Source of the DNA: Gp13-AA77 sp035949375
GTDB lineage: Bacteria; Acidobacteriota; Terriglobia; UBA7540
Assembly (NCBI GenBank): GCA_035949375.1
Contig: DASZIG010000059.1
Location: 1 to 64,000, forward strand
DNA: 64,000 nucleotides
Direction: 5' to 3'
Under the pieces are notes generated by a model. The model made no database searches. It worked only from the letters and a program-made list of their open reading frames with translations, and was not told where the DNA came from. Shown here piece by piece: positions 16,731 to 25,777 of this stretch; position 1 is the stretch's first letter; each line of letters begins with the position of its first letter. A program made the position numbers and the translations under genes.

Positions 16731-19357
16731 AACTGCGCGCGGCAATCGCTCGCCTGCAGGCGCTGTTCCGGGGGCGGAAACTCGATCGGGAGCTGGACGA
16801 TGAGATTCTGGCTCACCTCGAGTTGGCCGAGCACGACGCCGTCGCCGCGGGCCTCGAACCGGAAGAAGCGCGCGAAGCGGCCCGGCGCAATTTCGGAGGA
16901 ATCGAGCAGATGAAGGAAAATCACCGCGATCGCCGCAGCGTCCGCTGGCTGTCGAATCTGCAGAGAGACTTCCGTTATGGGCTGGGTTCGCTCGGGCGGG
17001 ATCCCGGATTCGCCGCGGTCGCCATCGGATTGCTAGCTCTCGGCATCGGCGCCAACTCAGCCATGTTCAGTATCGTTGACGCGGTCCTGCTGAAGCCCCT
17101 TCCTTTCTCCGAGCCGGAACGCATGGTCAGGGTGTGGGAATCCCCTCCCGGCGGGCGCAACGGCACCACCACCCTGACGTTTCTGGACTGGAAGCGGCAA
17201 ACCGATATCTTCGAGGCGTTGTCGGTCGAGGCCTCTACCCGGGCCGCCGTGACGACTGACGGCGATGCGGCACGCGTTTCGGGCAAGGAAGTGTCAGCCG
17301 ATTACTTTCAGGTGTTCGGCGTGAAGCCGCAAATCGGGCGGACCTTCGCAGCGGGCGAAGATCAGCCGGGAGCGTCCCCGGTGGTGGTGCTGAGCCACAG
17401 GTTCTGGCGAACCCAATTCGGTGGCGACCCTGGCGTTCTGGAACGCGATTTGATGCTCGACGGTGAACCCCACAGGATCATCGGGGTGCTGCCCGCGGGC
17501 GCCTTCGATCGCGACGAAGCTGTGTTCTGGAAGCCGTTGATCTTTGCGCCGGCCCAACTGAATCGCGGCCAGCATTGGCTGAACCCGATCGGGCGGCTGC
17601 GCGCCGGGGTGAGCATCGAGCAGGCGCAATCCCGGATGACCGCGTTGCGAGCCACTCTCAATGATGTCATTTACCAGAAGGACTGGGGCTTCGCGGTCGA
17701 CCCGTTCGCAAAGCAATTGGTAGGGGATACCTTACGCCGCTCGATCTACCTGGCGTTTGGAGCGGTTCTGGTGGTCCTGCTCATCGCCTGCGCGAATGTG
17801 GCGAACCTGGCGCTGGCCAAAGGAGCGACCCGGCGGAAGGAGATGGCGATCCGGGCCGCTCTCGGGGCCGGCCGCGCCCGTTTAATCGCGCAGTTGGTTA
17901 CCGAGAGCCTGGTGTTGTGTCTTCTGGGAGGCGTGACGGGTGTCGCCTTGGGCGCATTGATGCTTCGTGCCGCAGCTCCGCTCGTGGCGGCATCGCTGCC
18001 GTTTACAGCCGATCTCAGCATGGATCTGCGCGTTCTTGGATTCGCGGCGGCGGCCGTGATGGCTGTTCTGATCCTCACGGGCCTGCTTCCTTCCTTGCAG
18101 ACTTCCTTCGGCAAGCTGTCGGACGCCATGAACCAGGGGGCGCGTGGATCGTCCGGGTCGGGCGCGGCGGTGCGCCGGACCATCGTGATCGGCGAAGTTG
18201 CGGCGTCGGTGGTGCTGATCTGCGGCGCGGCGCTCCTGTTCAAGAGCCTGGCAAAACTCCAGCAGGTCGATGCCGGCGTGCGGATCGACCACGTCATCAC
18301 CATGTCCACCGATCTTCCCATGGCGGCATACCCGTCCCCGGCCAGCGCGACGACGTTTTATGACGCGGTGGTTCAACGGCTCCAGGCCGTACCCGGAGTC
18401 GAGCGCGCATCCGTCTCGCAGGGTTTGCCTCTTCAAGGGGTGCAGTGGGGCGAGTATTTGAGCGTGCCCGGAGTGCGGAATTCTCTCACGGCTCGTGTGA
18501 AGATGGTCGATCCGTGGTACTTCGGCGCGATGCGGATTCCAATCGAGGCCGGGCGAGGAATTGAAAGCCGGGATCGCGTGGGCGCCCCACCCGTGGTGGT
18601 GATCAATCAGGAGCTGGCGGGGGCATTGTCGGAAACATTCGGAATCGCAAATCCCGTGGGGCGAACCGTCGGCCTCGATGTGCCTGGCTACGGCCCCATC
18701 CCGGAGTCGCAGGTGAACCCGCAGATCGTGGGGGTGATTCGCAGCGAGCGCACAGCCGGATTGCAGGCGCCGCCGGAACTGGTGGTCTACGTTCCTTTCG
18801 CCCAGGCCCCACGGCAGGACATCAACCTGGTGGTTCGCACCCGGACCGAGCCGGCGGCGGCCATGCCCGGCATCCGGGAGGCCGTGCGCGAAATCGATCC
18901 GAACCTTCCCCTGGGCGACGTGAGGACTATGGAACAGGTCAAGGAGCAGAGCATGCTCTGGGCGAGGCAGCCCACCTGGGTAGTGGGCGCCTTTGCCGGG
19001 GTCGCGGCTCTGCTGGCCGCGCTCGGGCTCTACGGCGTCCTGGCCCACGCGGTCACGCAGCGACGCCGCGAGATCGGGATCCGCATGGCGCTGGGGGCGC
19101 GTCCGGGCGACGTGTTGTCGCACATCTTGCGCAGCGCCTTTTCGATGCTCCTCGTGGGGTTTGCCGCCGGACTGGCGGGAGCCTTTGCGCTGACGCGGGT
19201 CCTCAAGACTCTCTTGTTCGAGGTCTCTGCGCTCGACCCGTCAGCACTCGCCGTCGCCTGTGTGCTGATGGCCCTCGTCGGCATGCTGGCGGCCTGGATT
19301 CCGGCAAGCCGGGCGGCCCGCGTGGATCCAATGGCCGTGCTGCGCGACGAAGGCTGA
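16727..19357 (+). CDS. ADOP-type ABC transporter permease (FtsX/MacB duplicated permease)
   Basis: 876 residues. A soluble N-terminal helical leader (LDDEILAHLELAEHDAVAAGL...RRNFGG) is characteristic of the ADOP family. The first TM helix is near 90-110, followed by a MacB-like periplasmic core domain, three TM helices near 345-450, a second periplasmic core near 490-720, and three C-terminal TM helices ending in the FtsX motif ASRAARVDPMAVLRDEG. Two FtsX units in one chain with no ATPase is the family hallmark. Such permeases are thought to act in mechanotransmission or export with a separate ATPase; none is adjacent. GTG start at 16727, coupled to padR. Confidence 0.92.
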   Translation: MKLRAAIARLQALFRGRKLDRELDDEILAHLELAEHDAVAAGLEPEEAREAARRNFGGIEQMKENHRDRRSVRWLSNLQRDFRYGLGSLGRDPGFAAVAIGLLALGIGANSAMFSIVDAVLLKPLPFSEPERMVRVWESPPGGRNGTTTLTFLDWKRQTDIFEALSVEASTRAAVTTDGDAARVSGKEVSADYFQVFGVKPQIGRTFAAGEDQPGASPVVVLSHRFWRTQFGGDPGVLERDLMLDGEPHRIIGVLPAGAFDRDEAVFWKPLIFAPAQLNRGQHWLNPIGRLRAGVSIEQAQSRMTALRATLNDVIYQKDWGFAVDPFAKQLVGDTLRRSIYLAFGAVLVVLLIACANVANLALAKGATRRKEMAIRAALGAGRARLIAQLVTESLVLCLLGGVTGVALGALMLRAAAPLVAASLPFTADLSMDLRVLGFAAAAVMAVLILTGLLPSLQTSFGKLSDAMNQGARGSSGSGAAVRRTIVIGEVAASVVLICGAALLFKSLAKLQQVDAGVRIDHVITMSTDLPMAAYPSPASATTFYDAVVQRLQAVPGVERASVSQGLPLQGVQWGEYLSVPGVRNSLTARVKMVDPWYFGAMRIPIEAGRGIESRDRVGAPPVVVINQELAGALSETFGIANPVGRTVGLDVPGYGPIPESQVNPQIVGVIRSERTAGLQAPPELVVYVPFAQAPRQDINLVVRTRTEPAAAMPGIREAVREIDPNLPLGDVRTMEQVKEQSMLWARQPTWVVGAFAGVAALLAALGLYGVLAHAVTQRRREIGIRMALGARPGDVLSHILRSAFSMLLVGFAAGLAGAFALTRVLKTLLFEVSALDPSALAVACVLMALVGMLAAWIPASRAARVDPMAVLRDEG

Positions 19358-19545
19358 TTGGGATGCAGGGTCGGCTAGCGTACGCGCCAAACAGACCTTT
19401 GAACGCAATCTGCGGCTGACACGCTTGATGTGCTTCGGGATGCTTACGATGAGGCTCTCAAGACCCGGCCCCCTCAGACTGATGATTTTAGCCCCCTTTT
19501 ATCCCGGTGCTGACATTGATCACTGGATCAGCCGAAAAAGCGCGC

Positions 19546-21654
19546 CTACGTAGGCACCGACGCAGGGGTCTCGGACGGCAATTCAGCTCGAACGGTTGTT
19601 CCCCGCTCGTCCGATTCGATAACGAGTTCCCCGCCGAGCAGCCGGACGCGCTCTGTCATGCCGCGAATGCCGACCCCGAGCTTCGCCGGGCTATGCAGGA
19701 TCTCCGCCGGAATGCCGCAGCCTTGATCTCTGATTTCGAGCCGGATGCGCCCGGGGTCCGGAACGGCCCGGATGTAGGCTGTGTTGCTGCCGGAGTGCCG
19801 GTGAATGTTCGCGAGCGCTTCCTGCGTGATACGAAAAAGGGCGGTTTCAATATCCGAGCTGAAACGCGGCAACCCCTCCGGAATGTCGGTCGTCACGGTG
19901 ATCCCGCTTCGCCGGCCGAAGCCTTCAGCGTAGGATCGGATGGCGGATTCCAGGCCGGCTTCATCGAGAATCGGCGGGTGCAGCAGATGGCTCACCGTGC
20001 GGATCTCGGTGCCGCATCGATCGACCAGGTCCGTCAGTTCGGAGAGTGACTCCTGCAAGACGTGATCCTGCGGCACGAGGTCCTGCATCAGGGCAAGCTG
20101 TAATTGCATGGAAGCGAGCACCTGGGATGTGCCGTCGTGAAACTCGCGGGCCAGACGGCGCCGCTCTTGATCCTCCGCGCGCAGGAGGCGCCCGGAGAGA
20201 TCGCGCAGGGCCTCCTCGGCCTTCTTGCGCTCCGTGACGTCCCGGGTGACCTTCGAGAAGCCTTTCAGATTGCCACGGTCGTCGCGAAGGGCCGTGATCA
20301 CGACGCTCGCCCAGAAGCGAGAGCCGTCCTTCCTGACGCGCCAACCCTCATCCGCAAACCGCCCTTCAGTGGCGGCGATCCTCAATCCGCTCTCGGGCTT
20401 GCCGGCCCCGACGTCTTCAACCGGATAAAACACCGAAACGTGTCTTCCGACGATTTCGTCCGACCGATAGCCCGCGATTCGCTCGGCTCCGAGATTCCAA
20501 CTGAGAATGTTGCCTTCCGGGCCCAGCATCAGAATCGCGTAATCTCTGACCTCCCGGACGAGCAACCGAAAGCGCTCCTCGCTCTCCCGCAGACTGGCTT
20601 CGGCCCGCTTGCGCTCCGTGATGTCGCGAACGACGCCCGCAAAAAACACCGCGCCTGCGGCCTGCCAGGTCGTCAGCGAGACTTCAATCGGGAATTCAGA
20701 GCCGTCTTTCTTGAGGCCGACCATCTCGACCGTGCGTCCAAGGAGTTGCGACTTGCGGTTGCTGAGATAACTTGCCAGGTTACGGCGAGGTTGGACGCGA
20801 AACCTCTCGGGAATGAGCATCTCGAGGGAGCGGCCGAGGACCTCACCGGTAGAGTATCCGAAGATTTGCCCGGCGGCGGGGTTCCAAAACACAATGCGGC
20901 CACGGTCGTCGGCGGAAATGATGCCCTCCTGGGCACTCTCGGCGAGGGCGTGAAATCGCTGTTCGCTCGATCGCAGCTCCGCCTCGGCTTTATTGCGTTT
21001 GGCAAGGTCATTAAGAAGAAGGAAGGTGCCGCCGATGACAACGAGGACGGCAAAAACGATGCCAACGGCAATCGCCCGCTCGGTCCGGCGGCGGCTGCTC
21101 GCCGCAGCTTCGTTGCGTTGCTGCAGCAGAGCGTACTCCTCGTCCGCCATTTCCCGGAGGCCCTGGCGATAAGCCGTCATTTGCTTCTCTCCCTCCTGCA
21201 CGATGTCCGCGGAGGGGCGGCTCGCGCCGGCTTGCAAGGGGTCCTCCAGCAAGGCCTGCCGGCCGGGCGGAAACAGGCGGTTCAATCGATGCTGCTGGTT
21301 CGGGTTATCAACCGTCAGCTTGCGCAAACGGTCGATGTGGGCTTGAGATTGTTCGACCGCCGAATAATAAGACGCAAGGGTGCTTACTCCACCCGTAATG
21401 GCGTGCCCGCGCGCTGCGCTCTCCTCCGCCACCAGGGTCGACTCCAGACCCTCAAGCTCCTGAATGATCTGCCCGGTGTGGGTGACCCATTCCGAACTGG
21501 TGACCAAACCTCGGAGGGCACGGTACTCCAGAACGCCGCTGATCAGAAGGAAAAAAACAACAACGGCGGCGCCGGCGAGATATTCCCTCTCGGGAGTCCA
21601 TCTCATGGAAAAGCTGCTTAGCCTGGAATTGGGTTGGCTGGAGGACATGCTCAT
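19546..21654 (-). CDS. Membrane histidine kinase, CHASE3-PAS-PAS-HisKA_3-HATPase
   Basis: 702 residues: TM1 about 25-44, a CHASE3-like extracytoplasmic region (about 50-190), TM2 193-214, PAS1 about 226-349, PAS2 about 352-478 (each ending in a DITERK/DVTERK PAC tail), and a NarL-type dimerisation helix with phospho-accepting H506 in REFHDGTSQ. A HATPase_c domain follows with NIHRHSG (N box) and GVGIRGMTERV (G box). This architecture senses envelope or redox/ligand signals and usually pairs with a LuxR-type regulator. Here the upstream partner on the same strand is a receiver-only protein. The start codon lacks a strong ribosome site; an internal ATG at 21606 is an alternative. Confidence 0.9.
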   Translation of the reverse strand: MSMSSSQPNSRLSSFSMRWTPEREYLAGAAVVVFFLLISGVLEYRALRGLVTSSEWVTHTGQIIQELEGLESTLVAEESAARGHAITGGVSTLASYYSAVEQSQAHIDRLRKLTVDNPNQQHRLNRLFPPGRQALLEDPLQAGASRPSADIVQEGEKQMTAYRQGLREMADEEYALLQQRNEAAASSRRRTERAIAVGIVFAVLVVIGGTFLLLNDLAKRNKAEAELRSSEQRFHALAESAQEGIISADDRGRIVFWNPAAGQIFGYSTGEVLGRSLEMLIPERFRVQPRRNLASYLSNRKSQLLGRTVEMVGLKKDGSEFPIEVSLTTWQAAGAVFFAGVVRDITERKRAEASLRESEERFRLLVREVRDYAILMLGPEGNILSWNLGAERIAGYRSDEIVGRHVSVFYPVEDVGAGKPESGLRIAATEGRFADEGWRVRKDGSRFWASVVITALRDDRGNLKGFSKVTRDVTERKKAEEALRDLSGRLLRAEDQERRRLAREFHDGTSQVLASMQLQLALMQDLVPQDHVLQESLSELTDLVDRCGTEIRTVSHLLHPPILDEAGLESAIRSYAEGFGRRSGITVTTDIPEGLPRFSSDIETALFRITQEALANIHRHSGSNTAYIRAVPDPGRIRLEIRDQGCGIPAEILHSPAKLGVGIRGMTERVRLLGGELVIESDERGTTVRAELPSETPASVPT

Positions 21655-21772
21655 CGTGCGAGGTCAACTCGCTTGCACTGCGCACTGCTGCAAATCCGTC
21701 AACGTGTCACTGGCCGGCCTGAGAACGGGCAACCGTGTCCGGCCCGGACGACAACGTTCCCCTCGCCGAAGA

Positions 21773-22153
21773 TCAGTCGGCCGGGGCCTTCGAGATAGCC
21801 TTCTTCACGGCGGAAACGAGCTGGCGCACTTCTGATTTTGGAAGAAAACCGTGTGCGCCCGCTTCCAGGGCTTCGCAGACAAGAGGGACAGAGTTGTGTT
21901 CCGTGAGAACCAGGATGGCGGAATCCGGCGCCGCTCTCCGGATCTCCCGCGTAGCCTCAATCCCGCTCACCTCCGGCATGTTCAGGTCCATGATGGTCAG
22001 GTCGGGCTTTAGCCGTTCCGCTTCCTCGATTCCCTCCCGGCCATTTGCACCCTCCCCTACCACTTGCCAGCCTGGCTGGTGATTCAGAAACATGCGGAGG
22101 GACTTCCGGAGTCCTTTATCATCATCGACGATCAGGATGCGCAACGTTTCCAT
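21773..22153 (-). CDS. Receiver-domain-only response regulator
   Basis: 126 residues forming a single CheY-like receiver: D10-D11-D12 acidic pocket, phosphoacceptor D56 in LTIMDLNMP, threonine in VLTEHN and lysine in FLPKSE. There is no output domain, so it must act through protein contacts or phosphorelay. The ATG at 22153 has AAGGAG seven bases upstream and lies one base beyond the TGA of the sigma-54 activator gene (TGACATG), so the two are translationally linked. The histidine kinase follows 118 bases downstream. Confidence 0.9.
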   Translation of the reverse strand: METLRILIVDDDKGLRKSLRMFLNHQPGWQVVGEGANGREGIEEAERLKPDLTIMDLNMPEVSGIEATREIRRAAPDSAILVLTEHNSVPLVCEALEAGAHGFLPKSEVRQLVSAVKKAISKAPAD

Positions 22154-22154
22154 G

Positions 22155-23219
22155 TCATTTCTCCTTCCGCTCTCCGGGCGACGGATCAAGGTCTTGGTTG
22201 TCTGCCCCGTCTCCGTCCAACTCGACACCAGCGTCAGGGCTGTGGATCTCCAGCTCCCTGATCAACCGGTGCAGGTAGCCACGGGACACCGCCAGGGCTC
22301 TCGCGGCATCGACCCTGCTTCCGCCGCATTCGGTGAGAGTACGCAGGATCAGCCGGCGCTTGAATTCGCGCACCTGATCGAGGTACAAGTTTGAACCCTG
22401 CTGCCGAAATCCGCTGGACAAGGCAGGCGGCAAGTGCCAAAGCTCGATAGTGGATTCCTCCGCCAGCACCACGGCTCGCTTGGTCACATTTTCAAGCTGG
22501 CGGACGTTGCCCGGCCAGTCGTACTCTTCGAGGGCTGTCAGGGCCGGGTAGGAGAACTGCATCGGCGGTCTGCCGAATTCCTTTGCGGACTCCTCAAGAA
22601 AATGGTTGGCCAGGAGTGCGATCCCCTGGCGCCGCTCGCGCAGAGGAGGCAAGTGGATCTCGACAACGTTCACGCGATGATACAAGTCTTCTCGAAACGT
22701 GCCCTGCTTCACCATTTCGAGCACGTTCCGATGAGTGGCGGAAACCAACCGAACATCCACTTTCACGGGTTCAACACTGCCCAGCCGTTCGAAGGTCCGC
22801 TCCTGGAGCACGCGCAGCAGCTTGGCTTGCAGGGGCAGGGCCAGATCGCCGATTTCATCCAGAAACAACGTGCCGCCATGAGCGGCTTCGAATCGGCCGC
22901 GCCGGTGGCTGGTTGCGCCGGTAAACGCGCCGCGCTCGTGGCCGAAGAGTTCATCGTCCACCAGGGTATCGGGCATATTGGCACAGGAAAATGCCACGAA
23001 GGCATTCGACGACCTTGGACTCAGGCGGTGGATGGCACGGGCGATGAGTTCTTTGCCCGTCCCGGTCTCTCCGGTAATGAGAGCCGACACGTTCCAGGGG
23101 GCGATCTTGCGGGCCAGAGCGAACACCTGGTCCATGCTGTCGCCGCCAGAAACAAATTGGGAGGTCCGTCCGGGCAGACGGCTTCCAGCTGCTGTCTTCT
23201 CGCTTCCGTCGACTTGCAT
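22155..23219 (-). CDS. Sigma-54-dependent activator (AAA+ and Fis-type HTH, no receiver)
   Basis: 354 residues. After only about 25 residues the AAA+ domain begins: Walker A GETGTGKE (50-57), the sigma-54 contact loop GAFTGA (97-102), Walker B GTLFLDEIG, and YDWPGNVRQLEN in the sensor region. The C-terminal 50 residues form a Fis-like HTH (ECGGSRVDAARALAVSRGYLHRLI). The regulatory N-terminal domain is absent, as in PspF, so activity must be controlled by partners, perhaps the receiver protein encoded immediately downstream. Targets are unknown. I did not find a convincing -24/-12 promoter nearby. Confidence 0.9.
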   Translation of the reverse strand: MQVDGSEKTAAGSRLPGRTSQFVSGGDSMDQVFALARKIAPWNVSALITGETGTGKELIARAIHRLSPRSSNAFVAFSCANMPDTLVDDELFGHERGAFTGATSHRRGRFEAAHGGTLFLDEIGDLALPLQAKLLRVLQERTFERLGSVEPVKVDVRLVSATHRNVLEMVKQGTFREDLYHRVNVVEIHLPPLRERRQGIALLANHFLEESAKEFGRPPMQFSYPALTALEEYDWPGNVRQLENVTKRAVVLAEESTIELWHLPPALSSGFRQQGSNLYLDQVREFKRRLILRTLTECGGSRVDAARALAVSRGYLHRLIRELEIHSPDAGVELDGDGADNQDLDPSPGERKEK

Positions 23220-23968
23220 CGCGATCCCCGCGCGTGCGACTCGGCGTTGTCAGTGTCCTATTAACAAATAGAGCATCGCCCACCGACAAGTCAACAGTAA
23301 ACTTTCAATCGAGCAAACGGATAGGTTCGAAGGCCTCGTTGCATTCATTGAGTTGTACCATTTTAGTTAACAACGCTGGCTTTGAGGCCGACCCTCACCC
23401 ACCCCGCTTGGCGCCCCTCCCTTTTTCTCAACAGGCAGACGGCCCTTACCGATCGATTTCGGCCTCGCGTGGGGAGAGCGTTGTAAGGGCAGGCGTCTCC
23501 GGTTCTTGAGACTTCAGACGGCCTTCGGCGCTAACCGAGCGGGGTCCGCGGCTGGAAAATTTACAGCCTCGGGACAAAAGCGCCGCCAGAATTTCACTCT
23601 TTAGAACCATTCTCGGTCAGCCATGCCATGTGTTCTCAGTGAGTTAACAACAACCCTTATATGGTCGACGAATTGCGATGAAGGAAGCGGGAAAGGGGAG
23701 AGTGGGTCGAGGGGGGAGGAGATCGTTTGAAGTGCAAGTTCTACTGGTACTAGGAATCTGGCTCGCCAGTTCCGTCCTTGTCGGCTTGCTCGCCGGCCGT
23801 TTCTTCCAGGTTTCCCGCCGCATCCGACACCCCCTGGCACGCCGGTATCGCGTCATCCTCAGGGACTGGCATCGGAAGCCACACGTTCAGTTGTGAATCG
23901 TGGTTGGGGCCTCAGGGGTGGCCTTTCGGGCATTCGCCTCGCGACAGAGCGCCAAACCAATAGCGTGG
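23220..23968. other. Intergenic region upstream of the sigma-54 activator
   Basis: About 750 bases. It contains the promoter region of the leftward regulatory operon and one weak coding candidate (23678-23896, listed separately). No RNA gene or clear repeat was seen. Confidence 0.5.
23678..23896 (+). CDS. Possible small single-pass membrane protein
   Basis: A 72-residue frame with a basic N-terminus, one strong hydrophobic helix (VQVLLVLGIWLASSVLVGLL, about residues 19-38) and a very basic C-terminal tail. The topology is plausible for a small inner-membrane protein. There is no strong ribosome site before the ATG and I recognise no family, so this may be chance. Confidence 0.3.
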   Translation: MKEAGKGRVGRGGRRSFEVQVLLVLGIWLASSVLVGLLAGRFFQVSRRIRHPLARRYRVILRDWHRKPHVQL

Positions 23969-24211
23969 CTATCCGAGCCTGGACGCACGAAATGGCAGGA
24001 GGCTTCGCAGCCACGAAGTCTGCGCGCTGCCGATGGCTTGGGGGTGCATTTCGCGCGCATGATCGCTGAAAGCCGCCCACAGCTCTATCATCGCTTTCTT
24101 CGGATTAACGTCCTCCGGAAGGATGAACAGTTGACCGCACGATGAGCACTTGTGGGCCAGTCCCCCGCCCTTAAGCCACAGACCTAGCACCAAGTCCAGT
24201 TGTTCGTTCAT
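23969..24211 (-). CDS. Small zinc-finger-like protein
   Basis: 80 residues. It contains HKCSSCGQLF followed, after 24 residues, by HAREMH, giving a C-x2-C...H-x4-H set able to bind one zinc. The remainder is short and mixed. The ATG at 24211 is preceded by a purine-rich GGGGGG stretch. Homologues of this size are common uncharacterised proteins in Acidobacteriota, from memory. A nucleic-acid-binding role is possible but not shown. Confidence 0.55.
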   Translation of the reverse strand: MNEQLDLVLGLWLKGGGLAHKCSSCGQLFILPEDVNPKKAMIELWAAFSDHAREMHPQAIGSAQTSWLRSLLPFRASRLG

Positions 24212-24416
24212 TCTTACCCCCCTAAGTTCTTGCCCCGTGGGTCCGCAAAGCGTCCGCCCGACTCGAAGCAGTGGGTACACAGGCATTGTCTCTGTTTAGT
24301 CGGAACGTCTAACGAGAACACCATTACACAATAATTACTTGGTGTATGTTCCCCACGGAACATGCTGAGAAAAATGCGCAAATGGCGCTACTAAACTGGT
24401 CAATTCTGGCGGATAT

Positions 24417-24493
24417 TGGTCGGGGCGCCCGGATTCGAACCGGGGACCTCTTGCGCCCAAGGCAAGCGCGCTACCAGGCTGCGCCACGCCCCG
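24417..24493 (-). tRNA. tRNA-Pro (anticodon UGG)
   Basis: A 77-base cloverleaf reading leftward: acceptor CGGGGCG pairs with CGCCCCG, the D arm carries GCAGCCTGGTAGCGC, and the anticodon stem CTTGC/GCAAG holds loop CTTGGGC with anticodon TGG. The T arm has GGTTCGAATCC, and an encoded ACCA tail ends the gene at 24417. Confidence 0.95.
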
Positions 24494-24657
24494 ACGGGCT
24501 ATTCCATTCTGCCAAGGTAATGTGCCGGTGTCCAGCGCTCACGGCAGTGGTTAGTGGGCTAGCCCATTGCCGGCAGCGACTCAAGTTGAATTTTGCCCCG
24601 TTTTGGACCCCGCCGCGCCCTTTGGCGTCCGTCCTCCCGCCGTGTGACAATGAGGGC

Positions 24658-25191
24658 ATGACGATTCCCAGGAAGCTGCCCCGCGACTCGAAATCGCTGT
24701 GCATAGTGTTCTTATTCCTCAGCTCGGCAAGCGCCTTCGCACAGGCTGTTGATAAGGACGATGAGCCGGCCGCAGTCGTTGAATTGGGAGGAGCGGGCGA
24801 CTGGAACGTCAAGGGCGGATCGAGTTTCGGAGCGGACTTTGCGGCCGAAATCACACCGATCGAGCACTGGTTGGAACTTGAAGCGGGCGTTACGCCCCTG
24901 TTTACTGGTCACTCGACAGAGTGGGACACCGATTTTCTGTTCAAAAAGCCATGGGACCTGTCAAAAAAAGTGGAGTTCATGGCTGGCATTGGTCCTGAGT
25001 GGATTCACACGAGACAATACGGAATAACGACGAATTCGTTCGCCGCTGAAGGCGCACTGGACTTCATGTTCTGGCCTTCAGGAAAACACCGATTCGGATG
25101 GTATGTTGAACCGGCCTACGACTACAGCTTTGGGCATGACCATGAACGATCAGTTGGCATAACCGCCGGACTTCTGATCGCAATCCGATAG
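24658..25191 (+). CDS. Exported outer-membrane beta-barrel-like protein
   Basis: 177 residues. The start at 24658 gives a good signal peptide (K/R-rich n-region, hydrophobic CIVFLFLSSASA, then AFAQA). The mature part has alternating strands typical of small barrels (VVELGGAGDWNVKGGSSFGADFAAEITPIEHWLELEAGV...FGWYVEPAYDYSFG...) and ends in an amphipathic strand. The frame is open further upstream but crosses the tRNA gene, so the later start is correct. Specific function unknown. Confidence 0.7.
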   Translation: MTIPRKLPRDSKSLCIVFLFLSSASAFAQAVDKDDEPAAVVELGGAGDWNVKGGSSFGADFAAEITPIEHWLELEAGVTPLFTGHSTEWDTDFLFKKPWDLSKKVEFMAGIGPEWIHTRQYGITTNSFAAEGALDFMFWPSGKHRFGWYVEPAYDYSFGHDHERSVGITAGLLIAIR

Positions 25192-25777
25192 GTTTTCCAA
25201 ACTGACCCACTTACCGCGCGGCATCGAGATTCAACTTCAGTCACCACCGCGCTCCCGCGCGCTGAACAGTAGGTCACTTTCACGCAGCAGTTGGCCTGAC
25301 TGACATCAAAATGGGTTCGCCGGTGGGAAAAGCGGGACGCGAACTAAGCAAGTCCAACGGAATCAATAAATCGACCCAGGAAAGACAAGCGCCGGCGAGA
25401 AAATGGAGCACCCCCCACCCCCCCATCGAAAATAGGGGAAGCGAAGCCAATAAGTTGTTTGTAATCAACGAAAGCAGGAGAAAACGGGCAAGAGGCGAAC
25501 CCAACCGAAGCCAACCGAAGAGCGTCAGTGGTTCAGGTTGTCAGTTCGTCGGTTCAACTGACAAGCCGACCTACTGACTCACCGAGGAGCTGCATACTGA
25601 CGAACTGCTCGTCGTTGGTCAGTTCAGAGGTTCAGTTAAGAGGTATGGTTGCGCTCGCCCGCCTCCGGTCGATATATTGAATGCGGGATATTTGGACCGG
25701 AGGGCGCGGGCGTCGGCCTGCTGCCCGCGCCTTGAACGAGACTGGCCGGAGACGGTAGCCAGCCTCACACGGCTTAC
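25192..25777. other. Intergenic region with clustered GTCAGT/ACTGAC hexamers
   Basis: About 590 bases with no supported gene. Between 25524 and 25623 the hexamer GTCAGT or its complement ACTGAC occurs six times (near 25524, 25540, 25557, 25573, 25596 and 25618). GTCAGTT (25540-25546) and AACTGAC (25556-25562) can form a 7-base-pair hairpin with a 9-base loop. It may be a decayed tandem array or a regulatory cluster ahead of the lipid genes. Confidence 0.5.

Noticed and set aside
17882..19123. 413-codon minus-strand frame opposite the ADOP permease.
   Set aside because: Opposite a strongly conserved permease; no domain recognised.
24346..24657. Upstream extension of the exported protein frame toward 24346.
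   Set aside because: It runs over the tRNA-Pro gene; the start at 24658 gives a proper signal peptide.
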